DNA of 64,000 nucleotides. Origin: Leguminivora glycinivorella (Eukaryota > Arthropoda > Insecta > Lepidoptera > Tortricidae). The stretch covers positions 7,440,001 to 7,504,000 of the forward strand of contig NC_062971.1 of the NCBI RefSeq assembly GCF_023078275.1. The letters are read 5' to 3'. The notes beneath the pieces are model-generated. The model was not told the origin of the DNA, searched no databases, and saw only the letters and a list, made by a program, of their open reading frames with translations. A program made the position numbers and the translations under genes. Position 1 is the first letter of the stretch. The number at the start of each line of letters is the position of its first letter. Shown piece by piece: positions 23,041-35,500 of this stretch.

Positions 23041-23449
23041 TGTTTGGTATCTAATAACTCCTGTTTGTGTTTAGCAACTCACACTTTATAAAATATTCTT
23101 GAGTAAATCCTAGTGCGTATATTTTGGCGCAAAACTAACCGGGAACCGGGCCAAATTTGAATGTCAAATGTCAGCTGTCAATGTCCGTGCAGAAATGTTC
23201 GGCACTCGGTTTAGAACGTTATAAAACATCAATGTCCTACAGTTTTTTATTTGACATTCATTAGAAAAAATGCGGCAAATTTAAATATTTTGAACGAGAA
23301 CCATAGTGAGAACTGCGAGAGATGTCCCGATATCTCGTAAAAAAAATAATCCATACCGCTCCTTTCAATCCTGGGTAAATCCCATAGAAATCATATGATA
23401 AGCGTAAGCGAAATTATAGGTCTGTGGTAAATCCATTCCGCTTCAAGCT

Positions 23450-23600
23450 AGGAACACACTACGCGGACGTCCGTCGTGAATCGACCGCGGACGGGAATCT
23501 GGACAATGACATTACACATAACCGTGCAAACTATCGGTCGACGGACGCGGACGTGGCCTTGAGCGCACGGACGTCCGATCGAAATCTGGCTCGCTGGATC
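23450..23600. repeat. GC-rich imperfect inverted repeat upstream of MSH6
   Basis: cgcggacgtccgtcgtgaat and ttgagcgcacggacgtccga resemble inverted ends, with cggtcgacggacgcggacgt inside. MITE-like. It sits about 400 bp upstream of the MSH6 start; a regulatory role is not shown. Confidence 0.5.
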
Positions 23601-24740
23601 TTTTGTTCCGTGCAAGCCCCCCTAATAAAAATTCGTGTAAAATGCATATACTCATCCTTGACTTCCTTATGACTTAGATAATGTATTGAAAAAGGATGGA
23701 TATATGCTAGTTATTTCTCTTTTTGGTAGGTGGTCCCTGGTTTTGTGTTAGCTAGGGATGTTACTTTGTCGATTCAATTATCGATAAAATATGCACTTAC
23801 TTACATTCTCACCTTAAAAATAATATAAACGTTATATATATAAAAGTAACGAAAACATACAATATTGATATAAACATTTCATTTGGATTATTATGTGGCT
23901 TTTTGGCTATGAAAGTCATATATTCATACATTCTTGTCGTCTTGGCTAACCGTACCTACTTATTGCAAATAAATGGTTTGTTTATGTACTTACCTACATA
24001 AACGGTCACTTCTCTTCTCTTACCAAGTCCTAATATTACATTATCATACCTATATCTCTGATCATAGGTCTGTATGCCTCCCTTTTTCTGTAACGTGAAT
24101 AAAAAGGACGGCATGTTGTCTATGACTATATTTCTATGATAGTGTAATATCGGCCTAAATAGTTTGTAAAAAATAGAAGATGGGAGATACGAGTATAAAA
24201 CAAATAAATACATTCTTCTCTTCTCCTTACGCAAAGACCTAAGTAATTTAATTCGTGTAGCATCCCTCTATTAATTTCTAGTCCACCACTCAAGAATCTA
24301 CTTATACTTACCTCAATAATATTTTCTCTATCAAATAGAAAATAAAACAAAACGGCAGTGTAGGTACCAAAATTTATTATTTCAATAGTTTCACCTATTT
24401 TTAGTTTCTTTTTAATAATGTTTGAGAATTTCTGGAAAACTATAAAATACTATAAGTTTAATTCACTAGAAATGTTACATTACCATTTACCTAGTCTGTG
24501 ATACCTGATCATCATTAATCATTTTTATGTCCTTTTCAATACAAGAATGTCAATAGAGTTAATGTCGGGACGTCGATAAAAATGACACATCACTAGTACA
24601 AAAACATAACCTAAAAACAATTTGGAGAAACTTCAGAACAGAATTTAACATGGTAGTAGTTATTATATAAACTATGAGATCGTATTTTATGCTTTGTTTA
24701 GATCCTACAAATAATAGTATCAATAACTGACCGAAATTCA

Positions 24741-24818
24741 CTAATGAAACACAGCAGGTTCTTGGTAGTTTTCTTTTCTCCATGTACGTGAATTACAGTC
24801 CTTAATCACACAAGCCAT
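24741..24818 (-). pseudogene. Degenerate THAP first exon (tandem copy B)
   Basis: Open for 25 codons (MACVIKDCNSRTWRKEN, then AVFH) and then TAG exactly where the sister exon at 25413-25489 has its splice donor; the donor is mutated (catcggtaagtt to cattagtgaatt). Flanking sequence on both sides also matches the sister copy, so this is a tandem duplicate of the whole first-exon region (about 24572-24975 versus 25230-25660). Confidence 0.65.
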
Positions 24819-24963
24819 AATCACACAAGGAACTTGAACACATCACAAATAAGAATTTAGCAGGATCATCAACTATCTATCAGGAATAAACACAATAAAA
24901 TTAAAAATCGGCCAGACGACCGCCGAGATATTTGATCTAATATAATACGATTATGTACAATTG

Positions 24964-25489
24964 TCAAAGGTAGACACCTGGGGAGACATCTGGGGGCCTG
25001 CTCCATTTCAGTTTCTTGGCCTTCTTTTTGGTGGAGTCTTGGGAGTAAAGGAACCGCGAGCATCGCACCTTGAACTTCGTGTTTCCGGTCTTCTTCTTCG
25101 GAAATCTAAGAAATATATAAAGTTGAATTTGTAAAATAGCTAAATAACAAGAGAATCATAACAAAGAACAATAATCATTGATGGCGTTTTTAAGGTGTGA
25201 ATATTGACAGGTTATTATTGCAAGGTCGATAAAACACATCACATCACTATGCTAAAAAACATAACCTTTCCGAGTTTGAGAAAACTTGCAAAAAATATGC
25301 AAAAATCTATACAGAATTGAATAAGATTTGAATTGTATAAACTACTAATATGTACATTTATATTTCTGCCAGGTCGTATCAATAAATATTATCAAAAACT
25401 CAAGAAACTTACCGATGAAATGATATAACCTTTTGCGTGTTTTCTTTTCTTCCTGAATGTGATTTGCAACACTTGATCACACAAGCCAT
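24964..25489 (-). pseudogene. THAP first exon joined to an RpL38-derived exon (chimeric locus)
   Basis: Exon 1, 25413-25489, starts MACVIKCCKSHSGRKEN and ends SFHR at CG|gtaagt; the C-x4-C(C) spacing and FHR end fit a THAP zinc finger. About 300 bp downstream, after tttcttag, 24964-25105 continues in frame with FPKKKTGNTKFKVRCSRFLY, matching ribosomal protein L38 from its NTKFKVRCSRFLY core, then diverging (KKKAKKLKWSRPPDV) to a TGA. Spliced length would be 72 codons. The rest of the THAP domain, including the C-x2-H pair, is absent. It is either a decayed THAP gene hit by an L38 retrocopy or a new chimera; no L38 poly(A) is visible. Confidence 0.55.
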
Positions 25490-26159
25490 AGTCAGAAATG
25501 AAACTTGGAACTATCACAAATATACACTGAGCTATTTTTTCCACGATCTATCAGAAATCCTCACAAAATAAATAAATATCGTCAAGACGACCATTGAAGT
25601 CGCGCTAAAAACTCGAACCAATATAATACGACTATGTACAGTTGTCAAAGATGGAGACCGAGTGTGAAATGACAAACGTATATTTAATTTTGCCGTATAA
25701 TAAATGGACCCCAGGTCCGTTTTGACATCAGCATTTAGGGACAACCTTCGAGAAAACGAAAGAAGTTGTGGAATATTGTCTCATTCGCTCATATAAAAAA
25801 GGTAATAGTGTAGTGTGAGTAAGATACATGTCACGCTTTAAGGTTGAATATATAACAAATATAATAAGGTCTGAAAGATAATCAACCTTATAGCAGAATG
25901 CATGCAGAATGGATTTACCCAGTTTTGAAGTTAAGCGACACATTGTCGTCTGGATGGGCCATATGCGGATATAGCCCAAGCTCAACCCAATCACATACTC
26001 ATTAACATTTTGTTGTCCTCCGAATTTCCAGTAGGTATATTACTGCATTTATTGGACAAACTTTTCCACAAAGTAAGAGATATACCTCATATACCTATAC
26101 TTGAGAAGGTCCAAGGACTTCGTTTCACAAGTATCAGATAGTAAAATAAAGGTCCAAAG

Positions 26160-26335
26160 TCAAAAAAAAAAAAACGGCCAAGAGCGTTCGTGTTTCAAAA
26201 ACTACTGAACCTATCAAGTTCAAAATAATTTTCCTAGAAAGTCAAAAGTACTTTTGTCATAGATAGTAAAATAAAGGCAATGTCGGAAAAAAAAAACTAT
26301 AAGGGTTCCTAGTTGACTACGGAACCCTAAAAACA
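26160..26335. repeat. Interspersed repeat family A, short degraded copy
   Basis: Contains cggccaagagcg, caaaaactactgaacctatc and the end ctataagggttcctagttga, joined with most of the middle missing. Confidence 0.65.
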
Positions 26336-27785
26336 AATACGTACTAACTTTTTCAGTTCAAATGATATATTTATTTACTTTTTATTATTTTACTTAGGAG
26401 TAATTACATCTAATTTTGGTGTAAAACGGCAGTTTATTGCCATTATTGTAGTTACAAGAAAAATCCTACAATTCAGGATTATTTATTCATAATTTCGTTT
26501 GTACTTTAGAAATAAGAGTTTTAATTGTAGACAAGATGTACTGTAAAAAACTGCTATTTGGCAGAGTTGATGTAGATGGGTCTTCAAGGCTCCATACATT
26601 ATTATTAGGGGTAAGATTATTTGAAAACCTGTACATCTTTTCCACATTTAATAGCAATATGCAAGAACAACATACCAGCGCAAAAACTTACAACGGAATG
26701 TTACAAGTTTGTTAAAATAATATAAATTAAAATGTATGGAATTTAATCCTACTAGCATCCGAGTAGGGTAAAATGTAAGATCAAAATTAGATAACAGTTT
26801 CTTTTAAAAATGGTACTGCCATTGCTCTTATTTAAGAGATAATCGTACCTATACTTAAAAAGTTAAAATATCATTTATCAAAGACCATATCTCAATTTAT
26901 TAGGGCAATCTAAAAAGCTAGCTATTCAGTTTATCATTACATTGGAACAAAACGTAATTATAGTAAAAACAAAACAAAAAATATGATATTTATACTATAA
27001 AAATACAAATTAAATTACTATTGTAAATATATGACAATGCATCTTTTTAAGAAACAAGTTCTAGGTACAAATTATTAAAACTACAATAAAGCTAAAAATA
27101 ATATAATTATAATTCTCTCTCGCAGTCAACTTTCTTACTGTGAAAGTTATATAATATCTAATGAAAAAATAAAAATAGTATTGTCTTTAAATAATTGTAA
27201 AAGCATATTATACAAATATCGATTCACATTTTGAGACTAAATTAGTATCTCTCTTATGATTCTTATGAACTTATGTAAGAACTGCGAAAAAAAATGTATG
27301 TATTGTATTTGGACCTCTATATGCACTAATATGCAACAACAGTAAGTACCTACTAGTGAAATCAAATAACCGTGTAAACCCTGACCAGAAATATATGACT
27401 ACGCGCCATCTTGCGGAATTTCATGAGAACTATTTTCTTCATACTAACTGAACTGTCACCCCAATACCCCATACATCAGAATAACAGCGCCCTCCTGACA
27501 ATAATCATACATTTCTGGTTAGGCTTTAAGAGCTTTTAAGGCAAGTTTCACGCAATTGAGACGATTTCTCACTTGTCACCATGGAAGTTATTAGTTACAA
27601 AGACGTTATAATATGCCAACGAGTGGCAAGAGAAAGTTAATTCACCGAACGTCTTCGTGAAGTATGACGCTGATTTCATGCGAATTCAGAAGCCAACAAA
27701 AAAAAACTTAAAACTTCGCAGCTCTTACAGTCGGTACAAACGGACTATAATCTGCAGGCAATTTACATGGAAACCGTACATTTCA
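26336..27785. other. AT-rich stretch, no feature seen
   Basis: No ORF over 60 codons, no repeat shared elsewhere in the window and no convincing exon. It lies downstream of the GMPPB 3' end. Confidence 0.5.
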
Positions 27786-27790
27786 TTTCA

Positions 27791-27796
27791 TTTATT
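27791..27796 (-). terminator. GMPPB poly(A) signal
   Basis: AATAAA on the minus strand, about 90 nt after the stop codon of GMPPB. Confidence 0.55.
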
Positions 27797-27885
27797 AAAT
27801 TCACAAGCAATATAAATCGCATTTGAAATTATTACACTTCCCAAACAAATTGCATCCCGTCTGTACCGGCCTTTACAAACGCTCG

Positions 27886-30800
27886 TTACATTATAATCTG
27901 TGGTTCGGGCACAGACAACGCGATGCTTTTATGTGGCAACACTTGCCCGCCGTTGACGTAAAGCTCGTCCTTCACGATGACGTCTTCGCCGAGTACGGTG
28001 CAGTTCTCCATGCGGACCCAGCGGCCCACGACGGAGCGCCAGCCGATGATGCAGCTGTCGAGCCACGCGTGCTGTCTGACGCAGGCGCTGCGGAGGATTG
28101 TGCTGCGCTTTATGCATGCACCTGGAAACAAAATGGTTCTTTTAGGTATCAATTGTCAATAGGTACTCGGAACGTTGGGCACACGCCAATATGACTAATA
28201 CGAAAGACCGATGGTGTCGTTGAGATTGCCGAAAGGCCTATGCTTGCTGTCGGGTTGATCAGCCTACCACATCACAAACAACTTGTTAAGAATTTTACTA
28301 CTATTAAAAAAGGTACACTATTTGAGAAACCCCTATGATAAAATGATTAAACACTTCCTGCCTGATCCTCATTAACGTCTCTAGGCTCGATGATGGCATT
28401 GAGCCCGATTCGTCTCCAGGCTCGATGATGGCATTGAGCCCGATTCGGCAGCATTGAGCCTTTTTGCTGACAAAAAACATGGTCGGTTTTTTATTTTCTT
28501 TTATTGTTTGTTTCGAATTGTTTGATGTGTTTGCAAATAAAAAAAATATTTTTCTTTCTTTCATTTGCCGACGGTAGCCGAGCAGTCGGGTCGATCGACC
28601 CACCATTCCGGAAATAATTGGTTAATATAGCCTCCTGAGTCCCCGCGTACTTGTACAAGTACAAATTAAATTCGAGTTTTGAACTCTTAAATCAATAAAA
28701 GAAAGTTCCAAATTCAAAATCGGAAAAATTGGCCCGGGACTCAGGAGGATAGTATACGAATCCTGATCACCGTCAATGACGATTCCAGGTCCAATTCTAC
28801 AGCGCTCACCAACGGTCGCCGTTGGGTCCATCGACCCACTAGCCCACCAATCCACCAATATTAGGTTAAGATTAAGACTCACCATCTTCAATGACAACTC
28901 CAGGCCCGATAGTCACGTTGGGTCCAATCCGGCAGCCCTTGCCGATAGTCGCCGTCGGGTCGATCAGCACGTTACCCACCACACCCGGACCGTCGTACAA
29001 CTTGTTTGATTCCTTTTGACGCAAGCTGTTTAGGTAAAGGCACATTCCTGGAAAAAATATAAGTATACTGAGACATATCCAACATGACAGTGAAAAAACC
29101 GGCCAAGAGCGTGTCGGACCACGCTCAGTGTAGGGTTCCGTAGTTTTCTCAAAAACTACTGAACCTATCAAGTTCAAAACAATTTTCCTAGAAAGTCTTT
29201 ATAAAGTTCTACTTTTGTGATTTTTTTCATTTTTAGGGTTCCGTAGTCAACTAGGAACCCTTATAGTTTCGCCATGTCTGTCTGTCCGTCCGTCCGTCCG
29301 CGGATAATCTCAGTAACCGTTAGCACTAGAAAGCTGAAATTTGGTACCAATATGTGTATCAATCACGCCAACAAAGTGCAATAATGTAAAGTGGGAGCTG
29401 ATATTTTTTTCATTCCAACCCCAACGTGTGATATATTGTTGGATAGGTATTTAAAAATGAATAAGGGTTTACTAAGATCGTTTTTTGATAATATTAATAT
29501 TTTCGGAAATAATCGCTCCTAAAGGAAAAAAAAGTGCGTCCCCCCCTCTAACTTTTGAACCATATGTTTAAAAAATAAAAGACTTTCTAGGAAAATTGTT
29601 TTGAACTTGATAGGTTCAGTAGTTTTTGAGAAAAATACGGAAAACTACGGAAATTACGGAATCCTACACTGAGCGTGGCCCGACACGCTCTTGGCCGGTT
29701 TTTTTTTTAAACATATGGTTCAAAAGTTAGAGGGGGGGAGGACACTTTTTTTTCCTTTAGGAGCGATTATTTCCAAAAATATTAATATTATCAAAAAACG
29801 ATTTTAGTAAGTATTCATTTTTAAATACCTATCCAACAATATATCACACGTTGGGGTTGTAATGAAAAAAAAAATCTGTCCCCACTTTATATGTAGGGGG
29901 GGTACCCTAACAAAACATTTTTTTTTCACTTTTTAACTTTCACTATAAGTACCTATTGTACCTAGTGACACAATTGACTGATCATTTGAAACCTTATAGC
30001 GATACGATAAGGTGTACTTTTGGCCGGTAAAAAATGCTGCGTTCAAAACAGCACGCAAAAAACGGTAAACAATGACTACTTAAGTATCTACCATATTTTA
30101 ACTACGTTGATGAATTGATAACAAAACAAAAGTACTTTCAGTTACTGCATATAACATTCGACGTTGTGTTAACATTATCACCAAAGTACCTAATCATTAA
30201 TTATTTTATTTTAACATAACTATTATCAATGTTTTTTCTTGACATTCTTACACAGATTGACTGAGGCCCACGGTAAGCTCAAGAAGGCTTGTGGGTACTC
30301 AGACAATGATATATAGATTAGATTAGATTAGATATATTTATTTCACAACATGATTACAGTACAAATTACATTTATGTCAATTTATAAGAATCTATATTGT
30401 GATCGTCAAAAAAGTAAAAGAAAATGGTATCAATATAATTAAAATAAGTTAAATTTGCAGAATATGAAATGATCACCAAAAAAAGGATTGTCAAGTAATA
30501 TGAATAAAAATAAACACAACAATGTCAGAATAACAATAGGATAGTGAGAATAATAAATTATACAGTTATAATTACTTATATACATAGAAAACATCCATGA
30601 CTCAGAAACAAATATCTGTGCTCATCACACAAACAAATGCCCTTACCGGGATTCGAACCCGGGACCGCGGCGCAGCAGGCAGGGTCACTAACCGACTGCG
30701 CCAGACCGGTCGTCAAATGTTTGAAGAACTTTATCCTCACAATATAAATCAATTCAGTTTCTATGGAGAAATTTATCTTTATGATATTTATTAATATCCG

Positions 30801-32562
30801 TAGATACATTGACAATAGATATGACCAGATAATATACCGGATCTCTTTCATATGCGTCAGTAGGGAAATTCCTTACCTACATCAGCACGGGAAGCATGGT
30901 CGCGCGATAGACGATAAAATAGCAGGCCGTCCCTATCGCACTATTTGTAAGTGCGATAGGGACGGCCTGATATTTTATCGTCTATCGCGCGACCATGCTT
31001 CCCGTGCAGCTTTATTCTAAGAACCCAGCTGTCTATTTGTTCTCATCATTTATAAATCAGGAGGTTGAAATTTGAAACAGATAAGAAAAATACATTTTCA
31101 CCACACCAACTGTTAAAGGCTTACTTTGCTATTCGAAAACAGATAGCAAAATTGCATTTTATCCACAAGGGTGCAAAGTAATTTCATACAAATTTTAACT
31201 TGATGATGATGTCTTAAGCTGACTGGTAGAATTTACCTATAAATAGTATAAATGATGATTTTTTAATCATAAATATTGGATAAATTAATGGATTGGATTT
31301 TGTTTAATGTTTTATAGATAGTCAGTAATTTTGTTCGTGTCGGTGTGGTGAAAAAATGTGTGTTTCACTCGGTGGCAAAGTTTGTTTAACCTTCGTGCCT
31401 TGACACCCACGCAACGCTCAAGATTCCACTTTTTGAACCACTCGCTACGCTCGCGGTTCAATGTTGGAATCTTTCGCTTGCTCGGGTATCAATATTGGCA
31501 CGTGCAGTTAAACAACAACTTTGTCCCCTTGTAAAACAAATAACTATTAAAGCCGGGTCCACACAGATACCTATTGATAGTAGTAGAAATTAAAAACTGA
31601 CAACATTGTAATGTCAACCAATCTCTTTCAAACCAATTTGTGCGAGAAAACGGGATGACACCATGATCACAGTATAATAAAGAGTACTATCGTACAGTAT
31701 GGCCACTCCTGTTCCCCGCTGAAAGTGCCGCCCACCCCCTCTCGGTTACCTCACAGTTACCGCCTGTCAAAAAGACGAACAGTCGACCTGTCATATTTCA
31801 CTCATACAAGCATAGCATAGTTCACCTACAGTGTCTGCTAGGAATGCGCCTCTTTCAATATATTTGATCGCCAGTGTCCGAGGTGTGCCATGATGTTGTC
31901 ATGTTGCTACTTTTCAATTCCTGTTCTTTTTTGCCAGGCACTGTAAGAGTACCCTTTCATAAAATTTTCTCTCTGAAAGAGCCTTCCTAGTGGTAAATAA
32001 CCTAACCACAAAATTAAAATTAAAAAAAAAACCCCGACCGCGATATAGCCTGTCAACCAAATTTTGGCAGTAGCAATGTACATCAAACTAAAGTATGGTA
32101 TCCCTATGAAACGAACAAAAACCAGCAATGTACGTCGAACAGCCACAGAGATTTTTTTTCAAGGGGCTCGTTGGGCCTGCAGCATTGGATTGCCTCTCTA
32201 ATAAAAAAAGCATATGAAACGCGTATACTCATCCTTTACTTCCTTACGATTTAGATAATTTATTAAAAAGGGACGGATATATGCTAGTTACTTCTCTTTT
32301 TGGTAGGTTGGAGGTTTCCACAGATAAGATACAAATGACACGCGAATTTCCACCAATTTTCAAAACTAGTGTTGCTAGCCCGCGATTTTTCAAATTTGCC
32401 GCCTTTTTTTAGTGACAAGATTTGGTTGACGGTCTATAGTACACCGATTTTCATGAAACATGGCTAAGAACACTCCCGACTAACTCAGCTTTCAGACAAA
32501 AAAAACTAAATCTAAATCGGTTCATACGTTCTGGAGCTACGATGCCACAGACAGACACACAC

Positions 32563-32593
<31 letters not shown>

Positions 32594-35500
32594 CGTCAAA
32601 CTTATAACACCCCGTCGTTTTTGCGTCGGGGGTTAATTAAAATGAATGGAATTGTTACGCGATTAGATCAATGTGGATGGGTTCTTCAAGAAGCAGGTAT
32701 TTAGGGTTCTCAAAGGTCGGCAACTAGGGATTGCAATCCGGTCCGGCGGATCCGGTAGTCCGGCCGGATCCGGTGCTTTTTTCATGTCACCGGATCCGGT
32801 GAAATTCGCCGGATCCGGTAATGTAACACTATATGTTAAAATAGTGCAAAAAAAAATATTTTACAGCAACATTTGAACGTCGCTCAACAGGTGATTGCAA
32901 TCCGGTCTGATTTCCAATCAAAAAATATTTTAGTACGTATGTTCTTTGCATTAGAAGGCCGTTTGGAAGTCAAATAATGTGCTCAAGCAACTCGTTACTC
33001 TTTCCGTTTTGGAATCCGTAGTTAAATCTGTGGGATTGTTTGTTGGGATGCATAATGTGGCGATCCTTCGCGTTTTCTGGCCAGACACTATCCGAAATCA
33101 AGACCTATGGAGTATATAGCAGCTAACCGCAACACAAAAAGGAACATGGATGGCACACTATTCAAAGAGGGGAACGAAATAACGCAACCATTGCTTTCGG
33201 CTGAAAATCGCAAAATGCAAGTCGTGGCTCCGAGCGCTCTGGAAACTCATGGAAACGGTCCGTTGAGGATGGACTACGAGCGACCGGGTCGAGCTGGAGC
33301 GAGACCACGGGGTAGCTGGAGATAGGAAAGCGTGGCGCGAGCTCGTGAAGGCCCTTTGCACCTCTGTGGTGACGTAGGACTTCAAGATCAACAACATGTT
33401 TTCAGCATAATATGAGAAGTATGAGAGCATATTGCTACGAGAATAATAAAATTCAAAGCTTAAAAATGAACATTTTTAAAAGGTAACCAGTAAGATTGTT
33501 GATTCAGCAATAGCAAATAATACTTACTAAGGTCAATTACTCTTGCTGGCTTTAATTTAGTTACTGTAGTTTTTCTTAACCGATACTGGATATTTTTATA
33601 CAGAAAAGGTTAACGCTGACTTTTAATAGTTATGCTTACTTAATATGATTGTGATACTTTGTTTTGTTCTTCTTTTCATGTGAGTGAAGTTAACTGTAAA
33701 ATAACACAATACAGGTTTTTTTTTAAATACTGATCTCATAACGCATGTATGTTTGTAGGTATGTTATAATGTCCGCTCTTTATCGTATCTTAAAAGCTCT
33801 ATAGGTACCTATTACTGTAAAACGTTACACTAATAATAATTTTGTTATCCTATCAAAGTTTCAAAAGAACGAAATAATTTGATTTGCGACTGATTATTAT
33901 AGTAAAATTTACTTGTTAACTGGTACGAGTAAACAAGTTGATTTCTAAGCCTTTAAACTGTTGGTTTATTAATCGTGATGCAAAATACCATCATCATACT
34001 TGTCATATTATGGTGAAAACATGCAAAAAAGACACTATTTGGGTACTCTTAGTCCTCAAGGCCAATCCGGCCGGATCCGCCGGATTGTGGTCGAAATCCG
34101 GCCGGATCCGGCCGGATTGGGAATCAGACCGGATTGAAATCCCTATCGGCAACGCATAAGTGGCTCCCCTGATGTTGCTTATGTCCTTGGGCGGCGATGA
34201 CTGCTTACCATCAGGCGGCTCGTCTGCTCGTTTGCTGCCTAATACTTCATTAAAAAAAAAAGTTCTTACCAGTAAGGAAGTCTTTCGGCTGGCCCACGTC
34301 CATCCAGAAGCCCTGCAGCTCCATGGCTAGCAGCTGCCCATCCTTCGCCATGAACGGGAACACCTCCTTTTCTATCGACATGGGCCGCAGCTCTATTCTG
34401 CTCAGGACTGATGGGTTTAGAATGTACATGCCTGGAAAATATAAAGATATTTAATTATGATGATGATGATGATGCCCTAAGCCCCAAGGATGTATTTGCA
34501 TTCTCTTACATCTTAAGAATACCTTTAAAAAAAATACAGTGTGGTGTGTTTAGAACCCCTCGGGCCAACTGTATGGCAAAGCCGCGGTGTCTTTTTCCAT
34601 ACAGTTGGTCCGACGCTACGCTCGCGAGACGCTAGATGTGGGGAGGGAGGGGTTCTAACACACAGCACTGTATTTTTTTGAATGTAATAGAATGCAATAC
34701 ATAGTGATCTTACAAGTAGTAAAACATCATCCGAGACTCAGAGTAATTTAATTTTTCTCAAACATGGTATGAAATATTGATGTTATGTGCCTTATAATTG
34801 GCAGCGAAGTATGACGTTGCAGGTGCGGCTAGGACGATTGATAGATAATGGAATTTCATACAAACCTTGCAGGCCAAGGCCGGCAAAGTCCTCTTTTTTA
34901 ATTTTTAACACTTTCGCTGCCAAGAACCCGACTGTCGGGTACACCGCTCGTAGAAGCGTAGCCGATTACATGGGTTTCCCCGTATGTAGCGAAAATGTCG
35001 TAGCGCCGCGTAGAGCCCGGTTTCGAAAGTGTTAAAAAAAAACTATAAGGGGCTTTATAAACGTGCCGACTGCAACTGGTACGGGCCCTAGACAATATTT
35101 GATTTTGGGTGCGTTTTCATACAAAAAAAAATTTTTTCGTTTTTTTTTGAATTTTTTTTTAACTTTTTGTTTTTTTATAAGCGTATACGGGACATCAAAG
35201 GGGAACGAAAATTCGATTATTTTTGCGCTACGACGCACCGTTTAGGAGATACAGCCATCCAAAGTTACTATTTTCAGTAGACTTTATTTATTTCATACCA
35301 TGTTTGAGAAAAGCACTATACATACCTCTGTAGTAATGTACTATTACACAAGATTTTATGAACCCAATCTGTAGCTTAGTATAAATTTAAAAGTGCAAAA
35401 GCACTGCTTTGGTATTAGAGACATAAACTTACAGCCTCTGGATTACTATTCACTGGTCCCGAGATCAAGTTCAACTACAGCAGTAATTTTTCTACTTAAA

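Noticed and set aside
24869..25063. 64-codon frame overlapping the L38-like exon
   Set aside because: Different frame of the same strand; the L38 similarity is in the frame starting FPKKKTGNTKF.
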